This document shows, one piece after another, positions 35,008 to 45,470 of a stretch of 64,000 nt of DNA (position 1 is its first letter; each line of letters begins with the position of its first letter). Position numbers and translations under genes: made by a program. Source of the stretch: Volvariella volvacea V23 (taxonomy: Eukaryota; Basidiomycota; Agaricomycetes; Agaricales; Pluteaceae); the NCBI GenBank assembly GCA_000349905.1, contig KB722738.1, positions 1,625,132-1,689,131 on the forward strand, written 5' to 3'. Under the pieces are notes generated by a model. It was given only the letters and a program-made list of their open reading frames with translations, was not told the origin of the DNA and did no database searches.

Positions 35008-35875
35008 TACGCGTATGTATATCAGGCGTAGAGGGGAAAACTAGATTGTAACATGATCTGTCAATTTTTATTACTGTTTATTTCTGGTAGGAAGCGTGTG
35101 ACGTCATTACACGCACTATGGCATCGCTTGGCTTCCTCAGCTCGCAACCTTGGTTGTATACCACTCTCTTCCCTGGCTTTGTGGGACAATGAACAATCGC
35201 TCGAGCTCACCATCGTCGTCGCCGACTGCGCAGCTGAAGGAATTCGTATCTGTTAGGTCAACCAACTAATTCACCCGGGCTATTCTAACATCAATCAATT
35301 TCAACTCCTTGTTCCGGCGCTGGAATCGCTGTGAAGAGAGACCCCAGGGCGGTGTATACGTTTGATAGCGAGCGCGACAGTAACCAATCAGAAATATGCC
35401 GTCGCGAGGGACACGGTAGCGGTAGAGAAGGAGCGGACTGTATTACTGTAGGTCACCTCGCTTCCGGTTGCTTTCACTTTGCATTTAAGATTCCTGTGTA
35501 CGTTCTATGGCTGACGTTTATAAACAATGTTACATCTAGATTCGGATGCATTCAACGGAGATGTTTCGGACGATGCAAGTAAGTTGGCCATATTGCATTG
35601 CAGGAGTCACGTTGTGAACCCCCATAGGACTTGGGGTTTTACTGCGCTTTGCCGATGGAACCAGAGCAGACACACATTGAATGTACACCAATACCCAAGT
35701 GAATGGGAGAGAAACAAGTGGATTAAACACACAGCAATGGGTTACAACGAGAAGATGCACGGTGAAGATGGAAGGACAAGGAGGAAGTGTAAAGTATTGT
35801 TGGCAAACATCAGACCTGTAGTAAGTGTAGATGCGGAAAGCTAATAAACCGATCATAGATGGGCCCCCATTCGCG
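35008..35875. other. Intergenic region with CRE palindrome and possible small unknown gene
   Basis: TGACGTCA, the full CRE palindrome bound by CREB/ATF bZIP factors, lies at 35099-35106. Downstream, an ATG near 35189 opens MNNRSSSPSSSPTAQLKEF followed by a GTTAGG donor-like site, and GTAAGT occurs after codons for DVSDDAS near 35578. This could be a small spliced gene, but I cannot assemble a convincing product, so no CDS is called. Confidence 0.35.
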
Positions 35876-37777
35876 TTATTCTTCGTTTGGGGTGTGGCTG
35901 GAGCCAGAACCTAGCACTCCAGCTCGAGCCTTCTCTAATTGTTCAACCGTGACCTTGCGTCTTTGCTCTGCTGCTCGTAAATCAATTGATGAAGTGTCGA
36001 CCTCGTGAAGAGCCCTGCGAACACCCCGGGAGATGTTATTCACGTATTCATTCGCTAGGTGTTGGCGGTGTGCTTGAGATCGCGCGAGCTGATCGAGATC
36101 AAAATCAGAAGAGGTGGACGATTGGATCAGGTGATCAACCTACCTCTGCGTCCAAATCGGCCATTGCATTCGTGTTCTGCGCTCCTGCTTGCTTTGCTTT
36201 CATTTTAGCTATTGCAGCCTCCTTCGAACCTTTTAGTAGCAATTCAAATTCCATGGTCATTTCGGGTAGCTGCATGGGCACGTTAGGGCTTGAATGGGCA
36301 GCAGTAGAAGGACCGGTAGGGGGCAGACGTCGTGTACCTCGGGGGCCAGTGGGTGGATATGATGGGTTTCTTGATGTGGGTGGTGGAAGATTACCGGCGT
36401 GATGATGACTTCTCGGGCCTCTAGGTGGCGAGCGTGGCTGTACTGGTGGTCTGTTGGGACGTCTTGGTGGTGAGGGGGATCTTTCTCGTGTCCTGTACGT
36501 GTCAACGAGGGGTTGAGGGAGTGACATTGAAGTAGATGCAGAGAGTGCTGTTGACGATGCTTCTGCAGTGGGCCTCTCCCTTTCTAAATTGTGCCTGGGA
36601 CTTCGTTGCGCGGTTGGAGCTGACGGCATAGGTGAACCAGGAGTGGTGGGTTGTCTCACCAAAGTCGGTTGGGTAGAGGACGGGTATTGTGGGGATCTCC
36701 TTCTATCCTGAGTTGATGGGAGTGGTGATAATTCTTCGCGCTTCAGTTGCTCCGCTTGTGCTGATCGAGTGATGGTAGGCTCTCTCTCCATTGTCGAAGC
36801 TTGAACCGGATTTGGAACCGACTCCATGATCACATCCTGGCTAGGCGTGTCAACCATAGTCTGAGTTTGTGGCGGTGATGGGGGTGTGACGTCGATTTTC
36901 TCGGTGTTGGGGTGTTGCGCCTCTGTATGATCTGTTCTGGTGCCTCTCTCTGGAGGGGAGCGAGCGGGGGAACGCATGCCATCTTTGTCGTCAGGCTGAT
37001 CCAGTTTTATTCGCTTGTTGGGGGAAGGGGAACGGGGATTCGAGGGTGCTCTTGCATGAAATGTTGGTGGTGAAGGTGCCCGACGCCTTGGTGGCGTATA
37101 CGATGATCTCCTACTAGAAAGGTTTCCTGCAACAGAAGGTATAAGAGAGCGGACTAAAGCGACAATAAAGGTAGCATACGTTTTCGAGGTGATGACCGGT
37201 GGTCCCTCCAAGAACCTGGGGGACGATAGCGGTCATCGTCCGGTCTCCGGTCGTACGACCTGTAGCGTTCATCATCCCAACGTCGAGCATCGCGATCTCT
37301 TTCCCAATTTCTTCTGTCCCTATCCCTATCCCGGTCCCGGTCCCAGTCGCCACGCCCTCTATCTCGTGTTCTGTCTCTGTCTCTGTCTCTGTCTCTATCC
37401 CAGTCTCTGTCCCTCTCCCGTCCCCAGTTTCTATCTCTGTCTCTATCTCTGTCGCGGGGCCAGTCCCTACTGTCTCTTTCTCTTTCTCTTTCTCTTTCTC
37501 GATCGCGTTCTTTTTCTCTGTCCCTATCTCTGAACCTGTCAAGGTCCTCGTCCCTTCTCGTGTCGTAACCAGACGCAATGTAAGTATCGCCCGTAGGAGG
37601 CCTTCTCCTTGACATATAGTCGCGGTCACTACTGTCCGGACGTCTCTCATCACGATATCTCGGTAACGGTGCCATAGGGCGAGCAGGCCGCCTGTCACGG
37701 TCATCGCGTGAGTATCGACGTTCGTCGCGGTCTACTAACGGAGGAGACTGTACAGGTCGAGGTGGCAGACTTGCCAT
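35876..37777 (-). CDS. Arg-Asp/Ser-rich protein, possible nuclear or splicing-related factor
   Basis: From the ATG at 37775-37777 the first 200 residues are dominated by RD, RE and ER dipeptides (RDRDRDRDR), coded largely by a GAGACA hexamer tract. An intron near 37130-37180 leads to a Ser/Pro/Thr-rich middle region with SPNKRIKLDQPDDKDG, a likely nuclear signal, and many SP sites. The C-terminal part is helical and charged: MTMEFELLLKGSKEAAIAKMK, then after an intron AHRQHLANEYVNNISRGVRR and AAEQRRKVTVEQLEKA, ending SSHTPNEE. RD-rich domains occur in splicing and transcription-elongation factors. It diverges from cyclin L, 197 bases apart. Family not identified. Confidence 0.75.
37369..37520. 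repeat. GAGACA-type hexamer tract coding RD repeats
   Basis: The plus strand reads as degenerate copies of TCTCTG and TCTCTA units. On the minus strand it codes alternating Arg-Asp and Arg-Glu. Confidence 0.8.
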
Positions 37778-37974
37778 TAGCGTCTGGCCTGTCTATAAAA
37801 AGCGGAAGGAAAGACGCAGAAATATGTGGTGAATTTTTTGAGCGAAGGGGTGTTGTGCGGGGTTTTGTTCTACGTTCTTCGTTGACGCCACAGGATCGCA
37901 TCTGTGGGCAGGTGTTTGGCAAGGACCTGAGAGCCGTGCCAAACAGCGTCGGCAACTCGTTGGGGAGAGTGTCA
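37778..37974. promoter_or_regulatory. Bidirectional promoter, RD-rich protein / cyclin L
   Basis: 197 bases between divergent start codons, which must serve both genes. No TATA box is evident apart from TATAAAAA at 37793-37800, placed closer to the RD-rich gene and readable on the plus strand. Confidence 0.5.
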
Positions 37975-38962
37975 ATGGCACTGTACCCTCTGGCTTCACT
38001 TGCGCAAATACAGAGCACGCCTTCGCGTCAGGATGGCATCCCGTCAGAGCTTGAAGAAGACCTTCGGGAATATGGATGTAAGATCATCAACCAAGCCGGC
38101 ATACTACTAAAACAGTAAGTGCCCCGAAGTTGGCTACAATGGTGGCTCTGAATAGCGTAGGAAACAAGTAGCAATTGCCACGGCTCAGATATTGTTCCAG
38201 AGGTTCTGGTATGTCTCTTCAATGAAGCAATTCAGCATCGGAGTAGGTCTCTTCAAATATCTCGGCAACAACACGTAACCGTTGGGGCACAGGATATTGG
38301 CATGGGTGCATTATATTTGGCCTCTAAGCTGGAAGAGTGTCCCTTGCGAATGCGAGACATAATCAACGTATATGACCTCACATTGAAGCGCACGTCCCAT
38401 CTACAAGCCGGAAAATCTGATGCCGACTGGAACTACACCCCAATGACATACTTTGGCGATACTTTCTATGAACTCAAGGATGCTGTAGTTGTGGCCGAGA
38501 TGCAAATACTAAAGCGACTTGGATTCAATGTTCAGGTCGTGCTGCCGTATGGGACCTTGATCAACTATCTTCGGCTTTTGGGCCTGGAAAGCAACGACGA
38601 GGCGTGTACCAAAGCGTGGGGTTACTTGAATGATGCGTATGTCCATTGCAAATTCCACGACCTTTGCTTACAACCGATGCAGCCTCCGGACCCCTGTATA
38701 TGCGCTATACCAAGTACCAGTGATAGTGACGGCTGCCATCCTCCTTACAGCTCGGCAACTCGAGATTCCACTGCCGTCCGAGCCTCCGAACTGTTGGTGG
38801 GAATTGTTTGATGCAGAGTGGGAGGACATATGGAGCATATGCGGTCATGTTATGAGATTGTACCGTCAGCGACCCCACCATGAGGGGATGAGGGTGTCGG
38901 GTATGCTTAACAAGAAGGAAGTTCGGAGATGGCTAGAGGAGCAGGAGGGCACAGCAAAGTAG
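37975..38962 (+). CDS. Cyclin L-type cyclin
   Basis: A transcription/splicing cyclin that partners CDK11/CDK9-like kinases in the nucleus. The ATG at 37975 is chosen because an earlier in-frame codon would overlap the divergent gene. The cyclin box begins LEEDLREYGCKIINQAGILLK and, across short introns, continues QVAIATAQILFQRFW, VSSMKQFSIGDIGMGALYL, ASKLEECPLRMRDIINVYD. The second fold contains LKRLGFNVQVVLPYGTLINY and PVIVTAAILLTARQLEIPLP. It ends RRWLEEQEGTAK at 38960-38962. The sequence around GALYLASKLEECP is diagnostic of cyclin L/pch1 relatives. There is no RS tail in this protein. Confidence 0.9.
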
Positions 38963-39056
38963 GTACTGCGGCTGTATTTAGATGACATAAGCAAGCCATG
39001 CACAACTCCGGTGATCAAATTCGTGGTTCCCTCAGTTCTTGTCTATCTTCATCCCA

Positions 39057-41676
39057 ATGCTTGATTACTGCTCAATATCTCACAAAGGTACAACACTTTC
39101 TACACATATCTTTCCTGGTGCCAATTATTCAAAACAGGTGGACTCGTCTTGTGGTCCAGGTCGTTTCTCCCCCCGACATCACAGCTCGCAACCTCTTCGG
39201 TTTCTCCAGTGAACTCACTCATTCGAGAAGCTCTCATCGAAGGAAGGACGGCAGAGCAGAAGTACGAGAAGGACGGATATGCCGTTAGGTGGGCCTTCTT
39301 CAACGAACTCGAGCTCATTTTTGTTGTGCGTCTCCCAATTTATTATTTCGTGCGCCATGGACTTATTCGCTCAATAGGTGGCATACCAACGCATGATACA
39401 ACTAACATACGTCGACGAACTCTTGAACACTTTGAAGGCTCTATTCATCCAGTACTTTGAGCCCTTCCTAGTCACATTCGTCCAATCATTAAGGGCAAAT
39501 GCTGGTGTTGCCCCTCGGGATATCAGTTGGGACTTTGCCAAGACATTTGCGAGTTGGGACAAGATATTTGACAAGGTCCTGTCCGAACTGGAAACCAAGG
39601 TGCATGCCATTACAACGACTGGTGGTGCTGTTATCCTGATTGCTGCTGGGTGTAGGATAGGAATGCTCGTGCAAGAAACCGTGTACAGGCTGCAGCCATG
39701 CCTGAGACTTTAACCCCTCCCTCTGACGACCAGGCAACAGGCAAGGGTCCCATTTTATTGAGATTAGGCACTAACCGAGAGAGATAGACCCAACAATATC
39801 GACCGACTCTCCGTTGGACGAACAACAAATTGCAAAAAATGTACAAGCGTTGAAAAATCGATTGCGAGGTAAAGGGGTGCGAAGAGGAGTTAAGGTTGGC
39901 AGAGTTGATAGTGCTCCCAGCTCAGAGTGAGCACCTTTCCCTTCACTCAGTGCATCTCGCGTTCTATTTCTAAGACTTCAAAACGATGTCAGCTCCGAAG
40001 TACCCTCAAAGCGCAAATCGAAGGCTAAGGCGCAACGAAAATGGGGAGATGAAGCACCCAGCGCTGAAGATATGGCATCCCTGGATTATAGCTTAGACAA
40101 GCCGGAGGATGCTGCTTCCGCTCAGGATCTTGATTCACTTGTTGATCAAGCATCGCTGGGGACGAGGACGCGAGATGGATTGTATGAGGTCAAAGACTGG
40201 GAATTCACCACCACCAGCACGAGCACCTTGATATCAAATGCACTCACTGCAGACTCACAAACCGAGTCATCGAGCATGGGGACGTTTGGCTCCCTATTCG
40301 CCAGATTGACTGGTTCGAAAGTGCTTACACAAGCTGACTTGAGGCCTGTATTAGAGGCGATGAAGCAACACCTCATGAAGAAGAATGTTGCGAAAGAAAT
40401 TGCGGAGAAAGTTTGTGAGGGTGTTGGGGATAATCTCATTGGAAAGAAAGTCGGAAGCTTTCAAAGTGTGTCATCTTTTATGTGTGCGCTATCGCAAGTA
40501 TTGATCGTTGTTCAGCTGTTCATGCCGCCGTTAGAGAGGCGTTGGCAACTGCAATCACGCAGATATTGACGCCGAAGACCTCAACTGATTTGCTATTGGC
40601 AATTAGGACAAAGATGTCATCTCACGTTCCATCGTCGCAACAGCGCACGCCTTACAGCATCACATTTGTCGGTGTTAATGGTGTGGGCAAAAGCACAAAC
40701 TTGTCAAAAGTGTGCTTCTGGCTCATCCAGAATGGCTTTCGTGTGTTGATTGCTGCTTGTGATACTTTCCGGTGCGTATTCCTGCATTCGGAACGCGTTT
40801 TGGCTTATTTGGTATTCGTAGGAGTGGTGCTGTGGAACAACTCCGTGTCCACGTACGCAACTTAGGAACTCTTAGTACGACGGGACCAACTAGCAGTAAG
40901 GGATGCGTTGAGTTGTATGAGCGTGGCTATGGAAAGGATGCTGCTGGTATCGCCAGGGACGCCATCAACTATGGTAAAATGTCGTCACCGTGCTCAACGG
41001 TACACTGACTAGTATTCTAGCAAAGGAGAACGGTTTTGATGTCGTTTTGATTGACACGGCCGGCCGAATGCAAGACAACGAAGTAGGTGTTTTCTGTTCT
41101 TGGCGTGTTTTGGTGTTAATCCGCGAGTAACAGCCCCTAATGAGAGCATTGGCCAAGGTATTATAGTATCCATGCAGCAATAGCGCCCAAGCTAACACTT
41201 GCTATTCCTAGCTGGTCGCAGTGAACAATCCCGATAAGATTATCTTCGTGGGCGAAGCACTTGTCGGGAATGAAGCAGTTGATCAATTGACCAAGTTCGA
41301 TCGGGCTCTTCGTGACTTTTCTTCGGGTTCTGGGTCTGGTACTAGTCGTGGTATAGATGGAATGTTGGTTACGAAATGGGATACTGTAGATGATAAGGTT
41401 AGCCCACCTTTCCTTTCAAGCCCTGCATCCTGCTGATGAGAGAATCCACTTGGCCTCTTGGTGTCCTTCATTAGGTTGGGGCTGCTCTATCAATGACCTA
41501 TGTTACTGGCCAACCAATCATCTTTGTGGGCTGCGGCCAGGTATGTCTTCAACTCCTGCGATAAGATTGCTTGGGTGATTGATGCCGTTGAACTGTTTGT
41601 ATGGTCCTGACAGACCTATACTGATCTTAGGCAATTGAGGGTTGCAAACGTGGTCCAGGCGATTTTGAGCGACTGA
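39057..41676 (+). CDS. SRP101: Signal recognition particle receptor subunit alpha
   Basis: The GTPase docking SRP-ribosome complexes at the ER membrane. The start at 39057 (MLDYCSISHKGGLVLWS after the first intron) begins the longin-type domain that binds the beta subunit. A charged linker (SKRKSKAKAQRKWGDEAPS) precedes the N domain (TFGSLFARLTGSKVL). The G domain has P-loop GVNGVGKSTNLSK, the DTFRSGAVEQLRVH loop, DTAGRMQDN, TKWDTVDDKVGAALS and VGCGQTYTDL. The G4 motif is TKWD; TKFD or TKCD is more common, so Trp is a small oddity. It ends NVVQAILSD at 41674-41676. At least ten introns. It converges with the unknown membrane protein. Confidence 0.95.
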
Positions 41677-41875
41677 AACATTGCGTTAATCGTTGGGCTC
41701 TTTTCAGGTTGGATAATGGAATGAACTATAGCGATAGCTAAACCTCTGTATCGAATGATATAATTCTACATAAAGGGTCGCCACCCAACAGGCACAACAG
41801 GAACGGGAAAAGTGAAAACTGCAGCCCACAAGAGAGAACGAAAGGGTCAAGAAAAGCGGAAAGCCCGTCTTACAG

Positions 41876-42620
41876 CTATCGCATAGGTTTTGTGAGGATG
41901 GGTTGTATATAAGAGCCCCTGGCATAAGGCGGAGGTGGGACAGCCAAGGATGGATAGTCAATGTCGCGATCGTATTGGGAAACTATACGAGTGAATGGCG
42001 AACTGACGACGACATGTTCACCGCGCCGGTCAGGTCTCAGGAATTCTGAGGATGGCGCTACTCTCGATTTCTTTCTGTGTCGAACATAGTAGTAGAGGAG
42101 CAGTAGCATGACCATGAGACCCACAAACGAGGCGATGACAGCACCCGCGATTGCGCCTGCGCGATTGGCGGATTGGTGTGCAGCATCCACAGAGGGGCCT
42201 TGTGAGAGGCCAGTCGGAACCGCTGATGGACTGGGAAGTGGCAAGACGGTCATGCGAGGATAGGAGGGAACGGATGTTGGCAGAGTTCCCGGTGCGAGCG
42301 GGGTGACGGTAAGAGGGCCCTGTGGTCCAGTCCCCGCGCAACCTTCTGGGAGGAGGCAGTCAACACCTCCATTCAAGCCGCCCTCGATGATGCCTTCGCC
42401 TTTGTGTTCTCGTCCAAGACGCACGTGCTGGTTGTTCGAGGACGATGAGGTGAGGATCGACTGGTGGAGAACAAGGCAGCCGAACACACCTGACTCGGGG
42501 GTGCAGATAAGACTCTGGCAACCAGGCTATGCGGGGCAATGAAATCATCCTGGATTAATGGAGGCATCTGGGTCTGTGCCGATGACCTGCGGACACTGGG
42601 TCGAAAGCGGGTGACCTGCA
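41876..42620 (-). CDS. Single-pass membrane protein, uncharacterised (5' end uncertain)
   Basis: The C-terminal 200 residues are clear: a Cys-containing extracellular region ([15 protein letters not shown], then [12 protein letters not shown]), a Pro/Thr/Ser-rich stalk, one membrane helix ([21 protein letters not shown]), then KKS and a short cytoplasmic tail with PPPPYARG, ending LTKPMR at 41876-41878. No ATG opens this frame; an upstream exon (containing HPLSTQCPQ) probably joins through an intron near 42520-42590, so the start lies at or beyond about 42620 and may overlap the promoter of glyoxalase II. Even Cys spacing suggests disulfides. The layout resembles fungal wall-stress-sensor-type or mucin-like surface proteins, but I cannot name the family. 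Confidence 0.65.
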
Positions 42621-42783
42621 CCTAGTGGAAGGAATGGGGAAGAGAGACGAGGACCAGCTTCCGAAAGGGAGGCTGGAGGAGACCCAGGCTTGGTATTTGA
42701 AGCAGCGTCAAGCTGCAAGAGGTTGGGGACGGAGGGGTCCCTGGTTGCCCGGTGATTGGATTGGTTGTCAGCCAGGCTTTGAT

Positions 42784-43900
42784 ATGTTTTCCAGGCTGCT
42801 CCTCCGCACCCATGTTCCCCTCAAATCTCGTCTGAATAATCTTCTGACATCATTCCCAGCATGTGTCCCAGCCAGACCTCGTCGTCTCTCTTACCAATCC
42901 CCATCAGCCACAGCGATGAACGTCGTCCCCATCCCTGTCCGCTCTGACAACTACGCCTACCTCCTCATCGACGAAGCCTCCAAGACTGCAGCTGCCGTCG
43001 ATCCTTATGACGTTCCAAAGGTCGTCGAGACTGCTAAGCGGCTGGGCGTAGACATCACAGCTGCTTTGACCACCCACCACCACATGGACCACAGCGGTGG
43101 AAATGCCGTATGTCTCTTTACAAAGCGTGCTGATACTTTCTTACATTGGACAACCACTATGGTAGGAATTTGTGCGTATACTTGCTTCGTCTCTTGTCTG
43201 CCCTGACGTCCTGCATTTGCAGGCAACCAAGTTTCCACAGGCGCCGATCTACGGAGGAAGCCACCAGATCCTCGCGTTAACTCAACTCGTAGGCGACAAG
43301 GACGAAATCACTGTGGGATCTCACATCAGGGTGAGGTACGCTAACAGCAATCTCAATCTGCTTCATCAGTCTCATTTGATTCACAGGTGTCTCGCAACTC
43401 CCTGCCACACACAGGACTCCATCTGCTACTACGTCACCAACACCCAGGATCCCTCACAACCTGCTCATGTTTTTACGGGTGATACCCTTTTCATCGGAGG
43501 TTGCGGTCGCTTCTTCGAGGGCACTGGCGACCAAATGATTCGCGCACTCACATACCTGAGCGAACTCCCAAACGATACCATCGTCAACAATGGCCATGAG
43601 TATACAGCCGGCAACCTTGCGTTTGGAAAGTCTGTCGATCCTCATAACAAGGCCCTGGACCGATTGGAACAACTCGTAAAGGAGAATGCGGTCACGACGA
43701 ATTTGACGACAATCGGCGACGAGAAGGAGTGGAATGTCTTCATGAGATTGGATTCCCAGGCTATTCGGTGTGTAATATGCGACCCGTCCGGATATTGTCG
43801 CTCAATTTGCAACAGGGAAGCGACCAAGTCTACCACGGAGACGCCAGCCGCAACTGTGATGGACACCCTGCGTGAGATGAAGAACAATTTCAGAGGGTGA
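42784..43900 (+). CDS. GLO2: Hydroxyacylglutathione hydrolase (glyoxalase II)
   Basis: Hydrolyses S-lactoylglutathione to lactate and glutathione in methylglyoxal detoxification. From the ATG at 42784 there is a basic presequence ([16 protein letters not shown]) typical of mitochondria. A second in-frame ATG at 42916 ([17 protein letters not shown]) matches the usual cytosolic start. The metallo-beta-lactamase motif [11 protein letters not shown] is complete. Further ligands lie in [17 protein letters not shown] and [12 protein letters not shown]. The C-terminal segment ([14 protein letters not shown]) is followed by a spliced end and [11 protein letters not shown], stop at 43898-43900. Introns are short; for example the third ends in [13 protein letters not shown]. 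Confidence 0.93.
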
Positions 43901-44137
43901 AAAATGTTTCTTCCATCGATATTACCGCCTCCTCATTGGGTCTAAAGCAACTCAGCTGTCAGACTGTAGGGTGCAAAATGTTCTAACATTAATCAATCAT
44001 TTTTGTTATACACGGTTGAACGAAGAGGGGTGACGATCCAACATCCTTCTTTTCAGGCAATGGTGTGATCAGTAGCGTGAGTGAACTATTTGTCACGGGT
44101 TGCAAGCGAGGCGTGAATGATTGGGCAGCTAGAGTGT

Positions 44138-45112
44138 TCAACTCAGGCCAACGAGTTTGAGCACTGCGGTACGAGCGTAAGGGATGTACGAGAGGGTGTA
44201 CCACGTATAGGCGAGATATTCGATGATGACAAAGACTGGATGGTAGCGAGGAATCGTATCAGTTGCCAAAATGTTTTGTTGGCGGACTTACTGAGGCATA
44301 GGAGCTGTAAAATGCTATTAGTAATACCAAAGCGAAAAGACAAGCTCACATACCTCACTACCAAGTACGAAAGCCCCTACGAAGACCAAGCCTATCGATG
44401 CTAAGAATACGATAGACGCAACAACGCGCACAGGCTTGAACATCTAATGTAATTGATGGCCATTGAAAACCAGTGTTATGATTGCCCTCGGCAGATGTGA
44501 GGTGCCACGTACTAATTTGAGTTGCTTGAAGAACTAAAAGAATAATGTGTTTAGCGGGCTAGATTACAAGATGGGACTGAATACGTACTCCGATGAGGAA
44601 ACCAGTTCCGATGAGAGCGACGATAGTTCCCATTACATACAGCACTATTCCCGAAGGGGCGATGAACGGAGTGGGAAACGCAAGAGGGCTAGGACTTACA
44701 AGCAAAGGTGCTCAGTTGCCCAAGGAAAAGGAGAATGCTGCCCAGGATACTCAAGAGGAACCCGATACCGAGACTGTGGCATGCGCAATTGGTTAGCGTG
44801 GGTGAACCATAACTCGTCAGCCAGCGGTGTAGCGACCGCGACCTGCTTGTCCGCCCCAAGACCTCACAGGGCGGAGGAAACTGCCCAAGCGCTTTTTGTC
44901 ATCTCACCAATGAGAGAAGACGACGGGCTGTGGTCATTTCCGCTCAAGAGATTGGAGGAGATGGTCACGTACCAACCAACAAACCCATATAACCGCTGCG
45001 TTTTTGATAGATTCAAAAACTTGAAAGCCGAATCTCCTTCAAAGAAGGCTGAATCTGGCACTGCATTTCCCGCAGATTCAAGGTTGAACCAGCCCTTGTT
45101 GTTATTGGCCAT
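44138..45112 (-). CDS. SFT2: Vesicle transport protein SFT2
   Basis: A four-span Golgi membrane protein that aids fusion of endosome-derived vesicles. The start at 45110-45112 gives MANNNKGWFNLESAG and a soluble N-terminus. Membrane helices follow in separate exons: GFLLSILGSILLFLGQ, SGIVLYVMGTIVALIGTGFLIG, then after FLKQLKLMFKPVRV the helix IVFLASIGLVFVGAFVLGS and finally IEYLAYTWYTLSYIPYAR, the family hallmark. It ends AVLKLVGLS with stop at 44138-44140. No single open frame shows more than one or two helices, so the assignment rests on splicing. Same direction as Argonaute upstream, 358 bases away. Confidence 0.88.
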
Positions 45113-45470
45113 CTGGATCTACGAGTGTCGCTCAGGACCGTATCGTGGGGGCTATGAAAGTCGTGCACAAGTGTGGCTCCTTTGCAGTCGATGCCAAGTA
45201 GACTGTAAGGTGGCTAAAGCAGGGACGTGTAGAGAACAGGATCGAGAAATGGTGTTGAGCAGATAACAGTGGTGGACAGGAAGGTGTGCACGCCTGTCCC
45301 CGACTGTTGTATGTGGGTGTTGTTCTTGGTGCGCAGTTGTCAAGTCCCAGGTCACACCACCATCAATCAAGACTTTATAGCCAAGAACTTTACATTTCAC
45401 AATTCGATAATACTATTACACGTCGCTTATTGCAATAATACTACACACTGGACCTCGTGCAGGCCTCCAA
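45113..45470. other. Intergenic, SFT2 promoter
   Basis: 358 bases between the SFT2 start and the Argonaute stop, both minus strand. No gene seen. Confidence 0.6.

Noticed and set aside
37114..37704. Thr/Glu-rich minus-strand frame of 196 codons
   Set aside because: It is a shifted frame of the hexamer tract inside the RD-rich gene; only the RD frame has a proper ATG and joins to the downstream exon.
44547..45266. 239-codon plus-strand open frame rich in charged residues
   Set aside because: It is antisense to the SFT2 exons, which give four clear membrane helices and the YIPYAR motif when spliced.
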